A DNA stretch of 64,000 bases from an uncultured Clostridia bacterium (GTDB taxonomy: Bacteria; Bacillota; Clostridia; TANB77; CAG-508): assembly GCA_934182465.1 (NCBI GenBank), contig CAKPRG010000002.1, forward strand, positions 124,001 through 188,000. Direction: 5' to 3'. Below are positions 7,983 through 16,618 of this stretch, piece after piece. Position numbers and translations under genes: made by a program. The first letter of the stretch is position 1. Every line of letters begins with the position of its first letter. Under the pieces are notes generated by a model. That model was not told where the DNA came from, made no database searches, and saw only the letters and a program-made list of their open reading frames with translations.

Positions 7983-8010
7983 AGAATAATAAAATTTAGG
8001 AGGAATTGAA

Positions 8011-10131
8011 ATGTTTAAAAGTTATAGCATGGATTTAGCAGGAAGAACACTAACAATTGAAACAGGAAAAATGGCTGGATTAGCAAATGCAAGTGTATTA
8101 GTTAAATACGGAGAAACTACTGTACTTGTAAATGTTACAGCTTCAAAAGAACCAAAAGAAGGAATAGACTTCTTCCCATTATCAGTAGAATACAATGAAA
8201 GACAATATGCAGTTGGAAAAATACCAGGAAGTTTCCAAAAAAGAGAAGGTAAACCTTCAGAAAAGGCAATATTAACATCAAGAGCAATAGATAGACCAAT
8301 TAGACCATTGTTTCCAAAAGATTTTAGAAACGATGTAGTTGTTGATTGCTTAGTATTATCTGTAGATCAAGATTGTTCACCAGAAATATGCGCAATGATA
8401 GGTTCATCAGCAGCACTTTCTATATCAGATATACCATTTGGAGGACCAACAGGATCTGTTTCAGTTGGATATGTAGATGGAGAAGTTGTTATTAATCCAA
8501 ATGCAGAACAAAGAGCTAAAAGTTTATTAAACTTAACATTGGCAGGAACAATGGAAAAAATAGCAATGATTGAAGCTGGTGCTTATGAAATAAAAAATGA
8601 TGTAATGTTAGATGCAATAAAAAAAGGTCATGTAGAAATAAAGAAAATATGTGAATTTATTTCAAACATGAAAGCTGAAATTGGAAAACCAAAATTTGAA
8701 TACACACATTTTACAGTTGATGAAGATTTATACAATGAAATATATGCAGAATTTGGTGAAAGAATGAAACAAGATGTTCAAACACCAGATAAAATTGAAA
8801 GAGATGAAAAAATAGCAAAATTTACAGCAGATGTACAAGCTTGGTATTCAGAAAAATATGGAGAAGAAGCTTTAGCAGATAAAAAATCTGCAATCAATGA
8901 TGCAATTTATAAATTAGAAAAGAAAACAGTTCGTAAATTAATTTTAGATGAAGGTAAAAGAGTTGATGGAAGAGGAATATACGATATAAGACCTTTATCT
9001 TGTGAAGTTGGATTAATTCCAAGAGTTCATGGAAGTGCAATGTTTAACAGAGGAAGAACACAAGTTTTATCAATTGCAACATTAGGAATGATTAGCGAAG
9101 GACAAATTATAGATGGTTTAGATGCTGATGAAACAACTAATAGATATATGCATCACTACAACTTCCCTGGTTATAGTGTAGGAGAAGCAAAAACTTCAAG
9201 AGGACCAGGAAGAAGAGAAATTGGACATGGAGCTTTAGCAGAAAAAGCATTAGAGCCAGTTATACCAAGTGAAGACGAATTCCCTTATTCAATTCGTGTT
9301 GTATCAGAAGTATTAAGTTCAAATGGTTCAACATCACAAGGAAGTATATGTGGTTCAACATTAGCTTTAATGGATGCTGGTGTTCCAATAAAAAGACCTG
9401 TTGCAGGTATTTCAACTGGTTTAATAACAGACGAAAATGATCCAAATCATTATGTTGTAATAACAGATATTCAAGGAATAGAAGATTTCTTCGGAGATAT
9501 GGATTTTAAAGTTGGAGGAACAAAAGAAGGAATTACAGCTATTCAAGTAGATATTAAAGTAGATGGATTAAGCTATGATATTATTGCAGAAGCTTTTGAT
9601 AGAACAGAAAAAGCTAGAAATTATATACTTGATGATATAATGCTTCCACAAATAGCAGAACCAAGAAAAGATTTATCTAAATATGCTCCTAGAATAATTA
9701 CAATGCAAATAAATCCAGAAAAAATAAAAGATGTTATTGGTACTGGTGGAAAAGTAATTAATAAAATAATTGATGAAACTGGCGTTAAAATAGACATTCA
9801 AGAAGATGGAAGAGTATTTATTTCTTCTACAGAATCAGAAGGTGCCAGAAGAGCAAAAGAAATTATTGAAAATATTACAAGAGATATTGAAGTAGGTGGA
9901 ATTTATACTGGAAAAGTTACAAGAATTACTACTTTCGGAGCTTTTGTAGAGTTAGCTGAAAATAAAGAAGGATTACTTCATATTTCAAAAATTTCAAATG
10001 AAAGAGTAAACAAAGTTGAAGACGTATTTAAAGTTGGAGATGAAGTTACTGTTAAAGTTTATGAAATTGATGATCAAGGAAGAATAAATTTAACAAGAAA
10101 AGATTTATATAATGCAGATGTAAAAGAATAA
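8011..10131 (+). CDS. pnp: Polyribonucleotide nucleotidyltransferase (PNPase)
   Basis: 706 residues, the usual length. The order is RNase PH domain 1 (about 10-145), helical linker, RNase PH domain 2 (about 320-455, with GRGRREIGHGALAEKAL-type residues), KH domain with GTGGKVINKI (about 576-585), and S1 domain from about 628 (YTGKVTRITTFGAFVEL). It degrades RNA 3' to 5' using phosphate and forms a homotrimer, often with degradosome partners. Start supported by AGGAGG 7 nt upstream. A terminator follows. No missing motifs seen. Confidence 0.97.
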   Translation: MFKSYSMDLAGRTLTIETGKMAGLANASVLVKYGETTVLVNVTASKEPKEGIDFFPLSVEYNERQYAVGKIPGSFQKREGKPSEKAILTSRAIDRPIRPLFPKDFRNDVVVDCLVLSVDQDCSPEICAMIGSSAALSISDIPFGGPTGSVSVGYVDGEVVINPNAEQRAKSLLNLTLAGTMEKIAMIEAGAYEIKNDVMLDAIKKGHVEIKKICEFISNMKAEIGKPKFEYTHFTVDEDLYNEIYAEFGERMKQDVQTPDKIERDEKIAKFTADVQAWYSEKYGEEALADKKSAINDAIYKLEKKTVRKLILDEGKRVDGRGIYDIRPLSCEVGLIPRVHGSAMFNRGRTQVLSIATLGMISEGQIIDGLDADETTNRYMHHYNFPGYSVGEAKTSRGPGRREIGHGALAEKALEPVIPSEDEFPYSIRVVSEVLSSNGSTSQGSICGSTLALMDAGVPIKRPVAGISTGLITDENDPNHYVVITDIQGIEDFFGDMDFKVGGTKEGITAIQVDIKVDGLSYDIIAEAFDRTEKARNYILDDIMLPQIAEPRKDLSKYAPRIITMQINPEKIKDVIGTGGKVINKIIDETGVKIDIQEDGRVFISSTESEGARRAKEIIENITRDIEVGGIYTGKVTRITTFGAFVELAENKEGLLHISKISNERVNKVEDVFKVGDEVTVKVYEIDDQGRINLTRKDLYNADVKE

Positions 10132-10171
10132 AAAACAAAATTGATATTGGAATTTCATAATATACAAAAAA

Positions 10172-10208
10172 AACAATCTTTAATTTGGATAATTAAAGAT
10201 TGTTTTTA
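10172..10208 (+). terminator. Terminator after pnp
   Basis: AACAATCTTTAATT / AATTAAAGATTGTT stem with a 5-nt loop and a T-rich tail. It is also the left arm of the complementary hairpin pair of leader copy 2. Confidence 0.85.
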
Positions 10209-10549
10209 TTTGTTAAAATTCTATCATTATGCTAAATTTTTGTCAATGACTAATATATTTTAAATTTATTATATTGATTATAGATTAAGATAAATGAATA
10301 TCTTATAAACCTTTTTATATATTGTTTTTTCGTACTTTGGTTGTCGCAATCTTCATTTTTCTATTTAATATGAAGATTGTTCTATTCATACTCGCCAAGC
10401 TCGTTTAATCGCTTACGTGGTATTTTAAAACAATATATATCAAAGGTTTATAAAAATGTAAAATACAAATTAATAAAAAGACATGAAAGTATATAAAAAT
10501 ATACTGCTTCATGTCTTTTTGTTTTTTCTTTAATTATCCAAATTAAAGA
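10177..10549 (+). repeat. Mutually complementary hairpin pair, copy 2
   Basis: The 23 nt at 10177-10199 and at 10527-10549 are exact reverse complements of each other. Each is itself an imperfect palindrome (TCTTTAATT / AATTAAAGA). Position and arrangement match 3261-3450, but the loops and stem ends differ in sequence. Confidence 0.7.
10303..10453. mobile_element. 151-bp terminal-inverted-repeat element (MITE-like or structured RNA)
   Basis: The ends form a nearly perfect inverted repeat of about 26 bp: TTATAAACCTTT at 10303-10314, AAAGGTTTATAA at 10442-10453, with TATATATTGTTTT / AAAACAATATATA continuing inward. Inside are a 10-bp hairpin (CAATCTTCAT / ATGAAGATTG) and a GC-richer stretch around 10391-10420 (CGCCAAGCTCG, CGCTTACGTGG). 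It has no ORF. It interrupts leader copy 2 at a point where copy 1 has no counterpart, which suggests insertion. No clear target-site duplication was identified. Confidence 0.55.
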
Positions 10550-10582
10550 AAATCCATAAAAAATGAATAAAGAGGAAAGTCA

Positions 10583-10618
10583 ATGACAAATTTAGATTTA
10601 GAAAAAATAAAATTTTAA
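10583..10618 (+). CDS. Putative 11-aa leader peptide (copy 2)
   Basis: Encodes MTNLDLEKIKF with AGAGG upstream. The differences from copy 1 (Ala2 to Thr, Met9 to Ile) are single G-to-A changes, and start and stop positions are the same. Confidence 0.5.
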   Translation: MTNLDLEKIKF

Positions 10619-10622
10619 TTTA

Positions 10623-10647
10623 AGCACTAATAAAATTTATTAGTGCT
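10623..10647 (+). promoter_or_regulatory. Hairpin after the leader peptide, copy 2
   Basis: AGCACTAATA / TATTAGTGCT, a perfect 10-bp stem in the same place as in copy 1. Confidence 0.6.
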
Positions 10648-10824
10648 ATTTGTGTTTCAAATTTCTAAATCTTGTAAAAGTATAAAAAGTAACTAAGTGA
10701 TAAATGATTTTTTATACTAGGCAAATTATACAAAAATGAAAAAGAAAAAATATTGACAAGGTATTACTTGAAATGGTTTTCTTTCGAGAAACAAGTATCA
10801 TTAGATGTTTGTTTTTATGGATTA

Positions 10825-10941
10825 AGGAGAAATATTAATAATTTAATTAAAATTATAGTAAGTTTTGCATGATGTATTGTAAATTATTATAACAAAATTA
10901 ATATGAAATATTTCTCCTAGTAATTATAAAAAACATAGGAG
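10825..10941 (+). promoter_or_regulatory. Alternative-pairing switch at the ribosome site, copy 2
   Basis: AGGAGAAATAT (10825-10835) pairs with ATATTTCTCCT (10908-10918). CTCCTA (10914-10919) can instead pair with TAGGAG (10936-10941), part of the Shine-Dalgarno for ATG 10953. Both pairings are conserved with copy 1 although the sequence between them is not. Confidence 0.6.
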
Positions 10942-10952
10942 GAAGAACAGAA

Positions 10953-13900
10953 ATGAACGAAAGAAAATCAGTTCAAAAAATTAATATCAATGAAATTGAA
11001 AAAAGAAAAATTTTTCAACACCGCAATAACATGAAATTAAATAAATTTTCTTTACTAAACATTAAAAATAAAAACGGAATTACATTGATAGCCCTAGTAA
11101 TTTCAATTATCGTGATGTTAATTTTGGCTGGTGTAAGTTTAAATGCAACAATTGGAGATAACGGAATAATAACACAAGCACAAAATGCTACATATATGCA
11201 AAGTATATCAGCCTTAGAAGAATATTTACAAACAGAATATATAAAATATTATGATGAATCAGAAGATTACACAAACAAAATAGAATTATTATCATCAAAA
11301 ATAGGTAATTTATGTTTAAAAGATGGAACAAAAAATTATGTAATATATGGCGGCAAAATGTATTACTTAATAAATAAAAAATCTTTACCAGAAGAATTGC
11401 AAAATCAATTAAAAGATGGAGATACCACAGAATATTCAAAATATATTAGATTAATGGATGTCTATGGTGTAACAAAAGACTTAAAAGTTTTTTATTCAAA
11501 AGATGGAAGTGATAGCATATTAGGAACTGCAAGTGATTTAGAATTAGATCCAAATACTCCATTATCAAAATTGAATTCAAATTCAGAAATGAAGTCTGCT
11601 ATTGAAGAAATTTTGAATAATATGGGAATTGAGGTAGATAATGAAAGAGGTATAACAGTTGGCAATGTTGATGGTGTGAATGAAATAACTCTAGATGGTA
11701 CCAAAAACAATATTACTTCATTATCTGGAATTTCTGAATTGAGTAAATTAAAGAAAGTTACTTTGAAAAATATGAAATTAAGTGATTTAGACGGTATACA
11801 AGCATGTACTTTACTAAAATATTTATATTTATATAATACTGAAATTGAGAATTATAATTATTTGGCACAATCATTGAATTTACAATCTTTATATATTAAT
11901 TTTGAAAATAGTAAATTTGATTGCAATAATCAAATAGTAAAGCTAGGAGAAGGATTAAAGAACTCTGAAATTAGCAAATTAAATAAATTTGGAATTTTTG
12001 GATTTGATATATTAAGTAAAACATGGGATTCATCAAAAGGATTAAGAGAGGATGTTTTTTCAGATACAGATTGTTTAAGAGATTATGTAGATTCAAGAAG
12101 CTCTAAATTAACAGATATTTCAGCTATTTCTAATTTTTCGAATAGCATAAAAAACAGCATACAGTATATGTATTTGAATAACAATGATTTGACTGAAAAT
12201 GGAGGATTAGCAAGTTTAAGTGGATTTACAAATCTAGAATATTTAACAGTTGCAAACAATAAAAATTTAACTAACTTAGACGGGCTAGAAAACTTAAAAC
12301 TAAAAAGATTATATGCACAGTCATGTAATTTACAAACTATAGAGAGTATCAGAGGAAATAATAATTTAGAGGTTTTAAGTATTAAGAGTAATAAAAATTT
12401 AACTAGTTTAGCTGGTATTGAATATAGTTTTAATAATTCTAATAATTGTACAAATTTAAAGGAGTTAAGAGCATCAGGGTGCAAATTAAATGACATATCA
12501 GCTTTAAAAGACAGTAAAATTGAATATGTATCTTTGAGTAGTCAAAATGAAAATGTATTATATGATGTATCAAATCTACAAAATTGTAGCAAAATCAAAA
12601 ATTTATATTTAGCAGGAAATACGAATATTCAAGAATCAGACATCATACTAATAAAGAATATTATTCTGGCATGTGGAACTAATTATAGTTTAGATAAAAA
12701 ATATTCATTAGTATTTTTAGAACAAGCAAAATGTGATTTAAAGGATTACAATTTAACATCAGAGCAATTTACATTGTTAAAAAATAATACAAATATATTA
12801 GTATTAGATTTAACAAATAACAACAATTTAACAAATGATGATTTTGAAAATGTACTTTCAACTTGTACTAATATAACTAAATTAATAATAAATAGTCCAA
12901 ATTTAACTACTATAAATTTTATAAAAAAATTGCCGAATTTATGGTATCTAGATATTAGAGGTTGTTCAAATTTAGATGATTTAGGTGTTTTGGAAGAATT
13001 AGCAAATGTAAAGAAATTGAATATTAGTGAAATTTTATTAGATAATGATAAAATCGATTTGGCAAAAATTCAAAATGCAATGAATGACATTTATAGCAGA
13101 TATGTTTATGGTGGTCAAAATGGTATTAAATTATATACAAAAAATTTGGTTAAACAATTAGAAAATTGCACAGAGTTAACATCAATAAAAACATATGGAA
13201 GTGGAGTGGCTAAAGATGTTGATTTAGATTTAACAAAACTTACAAAATTAACAGATGTAAGAGTATGTACAACAAAATGGAATATGAAATTTCCTAAATC
13301 TTTGCAAAATTATTCTTCTGATAGTGGTTCAGGAGTGCACGATTTTTCTTTATGTGAAAATTTATCAAGTATTAGTTGGAGTTTTGGTGTTCCAACAAAT
13401 GAAGAATTTAGTCAAATGTTTTCTACTATAAAAAATAATCAAAATAAAGAATTAACAATTTCTTTTTCACAAATTACATTTAGTGACGGAACTTTAGATT
13501 TATCAAATTTAAAGGATTCAAATGTTAAAAACATAGAATTTACTGTTGATACTGAATTTAAAAATAATAGTTTAAAAAGTATTATTACTAAATTTGATAT
13601 TCCAAATTTACAAAAAATTACAAGTAATAATTATTTTGGAATCAATAATATAGAACTTAATTTGTTAAGTAATTTGCAAAGTTTACAAATAGCGAATTCA
13701 TCTTTGAATTCTTTAGATGGAATTAGGAATGTTAGCACATTAACAAGTTTAAAGATTGCAAATAGCAAATTAGGAGCATTAGGTGATTTGAGTTTGCTAA
13801 GTAATCTTGAATATTTAACAATTAATAATAACAATATTGGAAGTTTGAATAGTCTTAGTACATTAAATTCTTTGATTCTTTTAAATGTTAGCAATAATAG

Positions 13901-14117
13901 TATTTCTGATTTGACACCACTTGCAAATTTAAACAAATTACAAACTTTAAATTTAGCTAATAATTCTTTAGAAAATTATTATTTTACTACAAATAATATA
14001 GATATATTAGTAAACTTGAATAAAGCAAACTTAAACAATTTGAATATTAGTGGAAACAATTTTTCAGACACTAGTGGATTAACAAAATTAAAATGGAAAA
14101 ATGGATATTCCGAATAA
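10953..14117 (+). CDS. Prepilin-like leucine-rich-repeat surface protein 2
   Basis: 1054 residues, paralogous to the protein at 3868-6981. The two share the start MNERKS, the hydrophobic prepilin-like segment (processing point G42/I43) and the following SLNATIGDNGIITQAQNA region almost identically; the LRR bodies have diverged. Irregular LRRs run from about residue 240 to the end, for example LSNLEYLTINNNNIGSLN and LANLNKLQTLNLANNSLE. The EF-hand-like loop of paralogue 1 is absent. The gene appears monocistronic. Strong N-terminal conservation with a variable ligand-type domain suggests a shared export or display route and different targets; that is inference. Confidence 0.75.
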   Translation: MNERKSVQKININEIEKRKIFQHRNNMKLNKFSLLNIKNKNGITLIALVISIIVMLILAGVSLNATIGDNGIITQAQNATYMQSISALEEYLQTEYIKYYDESEDYTNKIELLSSKIGNLCLKDGTKNYVIYGGKMYYLINKKSLPEELQNQLKDGDTTEYSKYIRLMDVYGVTKDLKVFYSKDGSDSILGTASDLELDPNTPLSKLNSNSEMKSAIEEILNNMGIEVDNERGITVGNVDGVNEITLDGTKNNITSLSGISELSKLKKVTLKNMKLSDLDGIQACTLLKYLYLYNTEIENYNYLAQSLNLQSLYINFENSKFDCNNQIVKLGEGLKNSEISKLNKFGIFGFDILSKTWDSSKGLREDVFSDTDCLRDYVDSRSSKLTDISAISNFSNSIKNSIQYMYLNNNDLTENGGLASLSGFTNLEYLTVANNKNLTNLDGLENLKLKRLYAQSCNLQTIESIRGNNNLEVLSIKSNKNLTSLAGIEYSFNNSNNCTNLKELRASGCKLNDISALKDSKIEYVSLSSQNENVLYDVSNLQNCSKIKNLYLAGNTNIQESDIILIKNIILACGTNYSLDKKYSLVFLEQAKCDLKDYNLTSEQFTLLKNNTNILVLDLTNNNNLTNDDFENVLSTCTNITKLIINSPNLTTINFIKKLPNLWYLDIRGCSNLDDLGVLEELANVKKLNISEILLDNDKIDLAKIQNAMNDIYSRYVYGGQNGIKLYTKNLVKQLENCTELTSIKTYGSGVAKDVDLDLTKLTKLTDVRVCTTKWNMKFPKSLQNYSSDSGSGVHDFSLCENLSSISWSFGVPTNEEFSQMFSTIKNNQNKELTISFSQITFSDGTLDLSNLKDSNVKNIEFTVDTEFKNNSLKSIITKFDIPNLQKITSNNYFGINNIELNLLSNLQSLQIANSSLNSLDGIRNVSTLTSLKIANSKLGALGDLSLLSNLEYLTINNNNIGSLNSLSTLNSLILLNVSNNSISDLTPLANLNKLQTLNLANNSLENYYFTTNNIDILVNLNKANLNNLNISGNNFSDTSGLTKLKWKNGYSE

Positions 14118-14308
14118 GAATAAATATATATAAATATTTGTTTAAATAGTAAATAGCTCTAAATATATTTATAAAAAAGAAAATAAATCAAGATTATAAT
14201 ATACCCAAATTAACTAGAAAAAATATGGAGTATGCAAGAAGCAATAGAAACTAAAGGATTATGGAACTTTTTTATTGATATGAATTAAATAAAGGAGGGA
14301 GGTTTTAG
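14118..14308 (+). other. Spacer without recognised features
   Basis: AT-rich spacer after LRR 2. I see no convincing terminator or promoter in it. Confidence 0.4.
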
Positions 14309-14419
14309 ATGAGAAGAATAACAGAAACAAGAAAATTATATAAAGAAACATTATTGAAAGTAACTAAAACAGAAGAATTAAATAAGATTATTGATTTTGC
14401 GTTGCTATTATTTTTTTGA
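14309..14419 (+). pseudogene. Short ORF or gene remnant, 36 aa
   Basis: ATG at 14309 follows a very strong AGGAGGGAGG ribosome site, but the frame stops after 36 residues at a run of seven T. A one-base slip there would extend it only to EWAMLK before another stop. It looks like the preserved 5' end of a decayed gene. No family recognised. Confidence 0.35.
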
Positions 14420-14512
14420 ATGGGCAATGCTAAAATAATTTTAGAAATTTCATAAAAAGCATTGTTACTTCGGTTTGTATTTGATAAAATGTTTACGAAC
14501 AGATGTAACAGA

Positions 14513-14675
14513 ATGAATGATGAAGAAAAAATCCTAGAATTAGTAAAAAAAGAATGATGGTTTGGTAAAAACATCAGATATTACATCAAGAAGTATCAAT
14601 AAAATGGCTTTAGTTAGATTAGTAAAAAAAGGCTTAATAAACAGATTCTTATTTTTATCAATAAGAGAGGTATAA
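14513..14675 (+). pseudogene. Decayed AbiEi-type antitoxin / winged-helix remnant
   Basis: The frame starting at 14513 gives MNDEEKILELVKKE and stops. Shifting frame at about 14553-14557 continues as DGLVKTSDITSRSINKMALV then RLVKKGLINR. Together these match the layout of the N-terminal winged helix of AbiEi-like type IV antitoxins (an ILELVKKN-G-helix, then L-x-R-L-V-K-K-G-L-I). The usual continuation ERG-Y is missing. I call it a frameshifted, truncated remnant. The next gene starts one base after its last stop codon. Confidence 0.45.
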
Positions 14676-15476
14676 ATGAAGTTATCAGAATATTGTGAAA
14701 AAAAAGAAAACTTGTGGTACAAAATAGAACAAGAAAATACTGAAAAATTAATTAAATATATAAATAATAATATAGATGATGATTTATTTAAAATTGCTAA
14801 TACAAATAATAGCATTGAAGTATTTAATAAACTAAAAGTATGGCTTTTAAAATTCTATAATAAACAATTATTAGATGGATTAGACTATATTGGGGCAGAT
14901 TATAAAAGATTTAAAAAAGGCTTGATATATTCACTAATATTAGGAGTTACTAGAAATAAATCAAATACAGATTTATTATATGATATTTTAAAATCTGCAA
15001 ATATTATAGAAAAAATGATTGTATATGATGATGAAACTTATGAAATTATCACGAAAAATTTTGGAAACATACAATTTATAAAAGCAGATAAAAAATTTAT
15101 AAATGATAAAGAAACATTAAATTTTATAAATGGATTAGGAGATAGTATTCAAGACGGATGCCATGAAATTTCATTTTATTTAATACAGAAGTATGGAATA
15201 TTTAAAGCGGTAACATCAATTTGCAAGAAAGGTATAGATAATAGTTATTATCACTCTTTTATACTTGATGATGAAAATAATGTTATAGATCTTACATCAA
15301 ATGTTATTATGCCTAAAGAACAATATTATGTATTGCAAGAGGTTATGGAATTAAATTGTATAAATTATAAAGAATATATATTGGAAAAAGAGAAATCTAT
15401 AGAATTTGATGAAAGTAAAACTTTATATAATCTTTTAAGAAATGCAGTGTATAAACAATATTTAGAAGAACAATAA
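14676..15476 (+). CDS. Unknown protein with possible Cys-His-Asp catalytic triad
   Basis: 266 residues, no signal peptide or membrane segment, ribosome site AGAGG before the ATG. The N-terminal half is helical. The C-terminal half has DGCHEISFYLIQKYG, then about 30 residues later YYHSFILDDENNVIDLTSN. A Cys at the start of a helix, then His on a strand, then Asp followed by a small residue is the order found in transglutaminase-like and lasso-peptide-B2-like papain-fold enzymes. I infer a papain-like fold; the substrate is unknown. It follows the decayed antitoxin remnant, so it may belong to an accessory island. Confidence 0.5.
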   Translation: MKLSEYCEKKENLWYKIEQENTEKLIKYINNNIDDDLFKIANTNNSIEVFNKLKVWLLKFYNKQLLDGLDYIGADYKRFKKGLIYSLILGVTRNKSNTDLLYDILKSANIIEKMIVYDDETYEIITKNFGNIQFIKADKKFINDKETLNFINGLGDSIQDGCHEISFYLIQKYGIFKAVTSICKKGIDNSYYHSFILDDENNVIDLTSNVIMPKEQYYVLQEVMELNCINYKEYILEKEKSIEFDESKTLYNLLRNAVYKQYLEEQ

Positions 15477-15552
15477 TATATTATGCAGCTCCATATAGTT
15501 CTTGACAAAAAAGAATGAATGAGAATTGTAATGAAATAAAAAATTCAAAATA

Positions 15553-15581
15553 TTGACTTTCTATGAAACGAATATTATACT
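15553..15581 (+). promoter_or_regulatory. Promoter upstream of the 315-aa gene
   Basis: TTGACT at 15553-15558 and TATACT at 15576-15581 with 17-bp spacing, about 45 nt before the start at 15626. Confidence 0.6.
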
Positions 15582-15625
15582 ATATTTGAAATGAATAATT
15601 GGAAGGAAAATAAGAAATAAGAAAT

Positions 15626-16573
15626 ATGAATATTTTAACTAAAGACCAATTTAGTGAATTAATAAATAGATATAAAGAATCATTCTTTGTAATTTGTGCA
15701 GGAAATGGAGTTTTAAAAAGTAATGAATGTGCAGCATACATAGCAATATCTCAAGAAAGTGCTAAAAAATATTTTGATTCGATTGTAGAGCAATTACCAG
15801 AAAATATGAAAGAATTTTCAACACTAAGAATGAGTAGCATAGAAAATATATATTCTTTCTCTGGATTCTTTAATCAAATATCATTTAAATATATTTATAT
15901 AGTAGATTTAGGAATTGTTAAAAAAGACAATTTTATAAAGAAAAATATTGAAAATGTTGAATATGTATCTGGAAGGTTAAAAGGATTTAATGATAATGAT
16001 GTAATTTATTCAATTTATACAAAAGAAAACATAGCATTTTCACCAACTAAAGAATTTAAACAATGTTTTTTTTCAAACACAACAGAAGTTAATCAGTTTA
16101 TAACACAATATAATAATGAGAACTTAGGATTATACAGTTCGTTCTTTGAATTAGATAAAGTTGCAAACGGTTGTATAAATGATTTGTTAAATTGTTACTT
16201 TGATGGTAAAGATTGTTCGGGTTGGGATATTGTAGAAGCAGCATGCAGAATATATAATGAAAATTGTTTAAATGAAGAAGAAGTTGAAAAGATTGTTAAG
16301 GATAAAAAATTAGCTATACTTTTAGCAACAGATGGTTCAAATTGTGTAATGACACAAAGAAATAATGCAATATTTTTTACATCAAATGAACAAGCGGAAA
16401 AATTCTTAAAAAGAAATAAAAATAATATAACTCATGAATTTAAATTATATACAGTTGAAAACATAGAAATATTTGAAAAATTAATCTCTAATTCAAGAGT
16501 TATATATATAGATGGAGAAAAACATAGTATACCAATAGATTTTTTGATAGGGGTTGGAGTAAGAAAAAAATGA
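15626..16573 (+). CDS. Unknown cytosolic protein, possibly of SseB-like repeats
   Basis: 315 residues, no membrane segment. The protein seems internally repetitive: residues about 18-100, 125-170 and 230-300 each show a strand, an aromatic/Ser step, a helix of the type S-x-E-x-A-x-K-x-F, and a further strand (for example IFFTSNEQAEKFL and YIAISQESAKKYF). This resembles the SseB N-terminal fold, but the match is weak and no catalytic residues are evident. It has its own promoter and no cotranscribed partner. Function unknown. Confidence 0.5.
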   Translation: MNILTKDQFSELINRYKESFFVICAGNGVLKSNECAAYIAISQESAKKYFDSIVEQLPENMKEFSTLRMSSIENIYSFSGFFNQISFKYIYIVDLGIVKKDNFIKKNIENVEYVSGRLKGFNDNDVIYSIYTKENIAFSPTKEFKQCFFSNTTEVNQFITQYNNENLGLYSSFFELDKVANGCINDLLNCYFDGKDCSGWDIVEAACRIYNENCLNEEEVEKIVKDKKLAILLATDGSNCVMTQRNNAIFFTSNEQAEKFLKRNKNNITHEFKLYTVENIEIFEKLISNSRVIYIDGEKHSIPIDFLIGVGVRKK

Positions 16574-16618
16574 ATAAAAGATATTATTAGAGAGATAAAT
16601 TTCAAGTTGTATTAATAA

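Larger units (their letters stand above)
10454..10952 (+). promoter_or_regulatory. Structured leader of LRR protein 2 (copy 2)
   Basis: It repeats the elements seen upstream of LRR 1. They are: hairpin 10475-10520 (AAAAGACATG / CATGTCTTTT); the right arm of the complementary pair; the mini-ORF 10583-10618; hairpin 10623-10647; the nested ACTTG / CAAGT hairpin (about 10766-10795) with a TTCG loop; AGGAGAAATAT at 10825; ATATTTCTCCT at 10908; and the ribosome site AGGAGG at 10938. Many substitutions separate the copies, but each pairing is kept. Confidence 0.65.

Noticed and set aside
12083..12496. Long minus-strand open frame inside LRR protein 2
   Set aside because: It lies antisense to clear LRR repeats, lacks a ribosome site, and its Leu/Phe/Lys-rich translation is the mirror of LRR codons.
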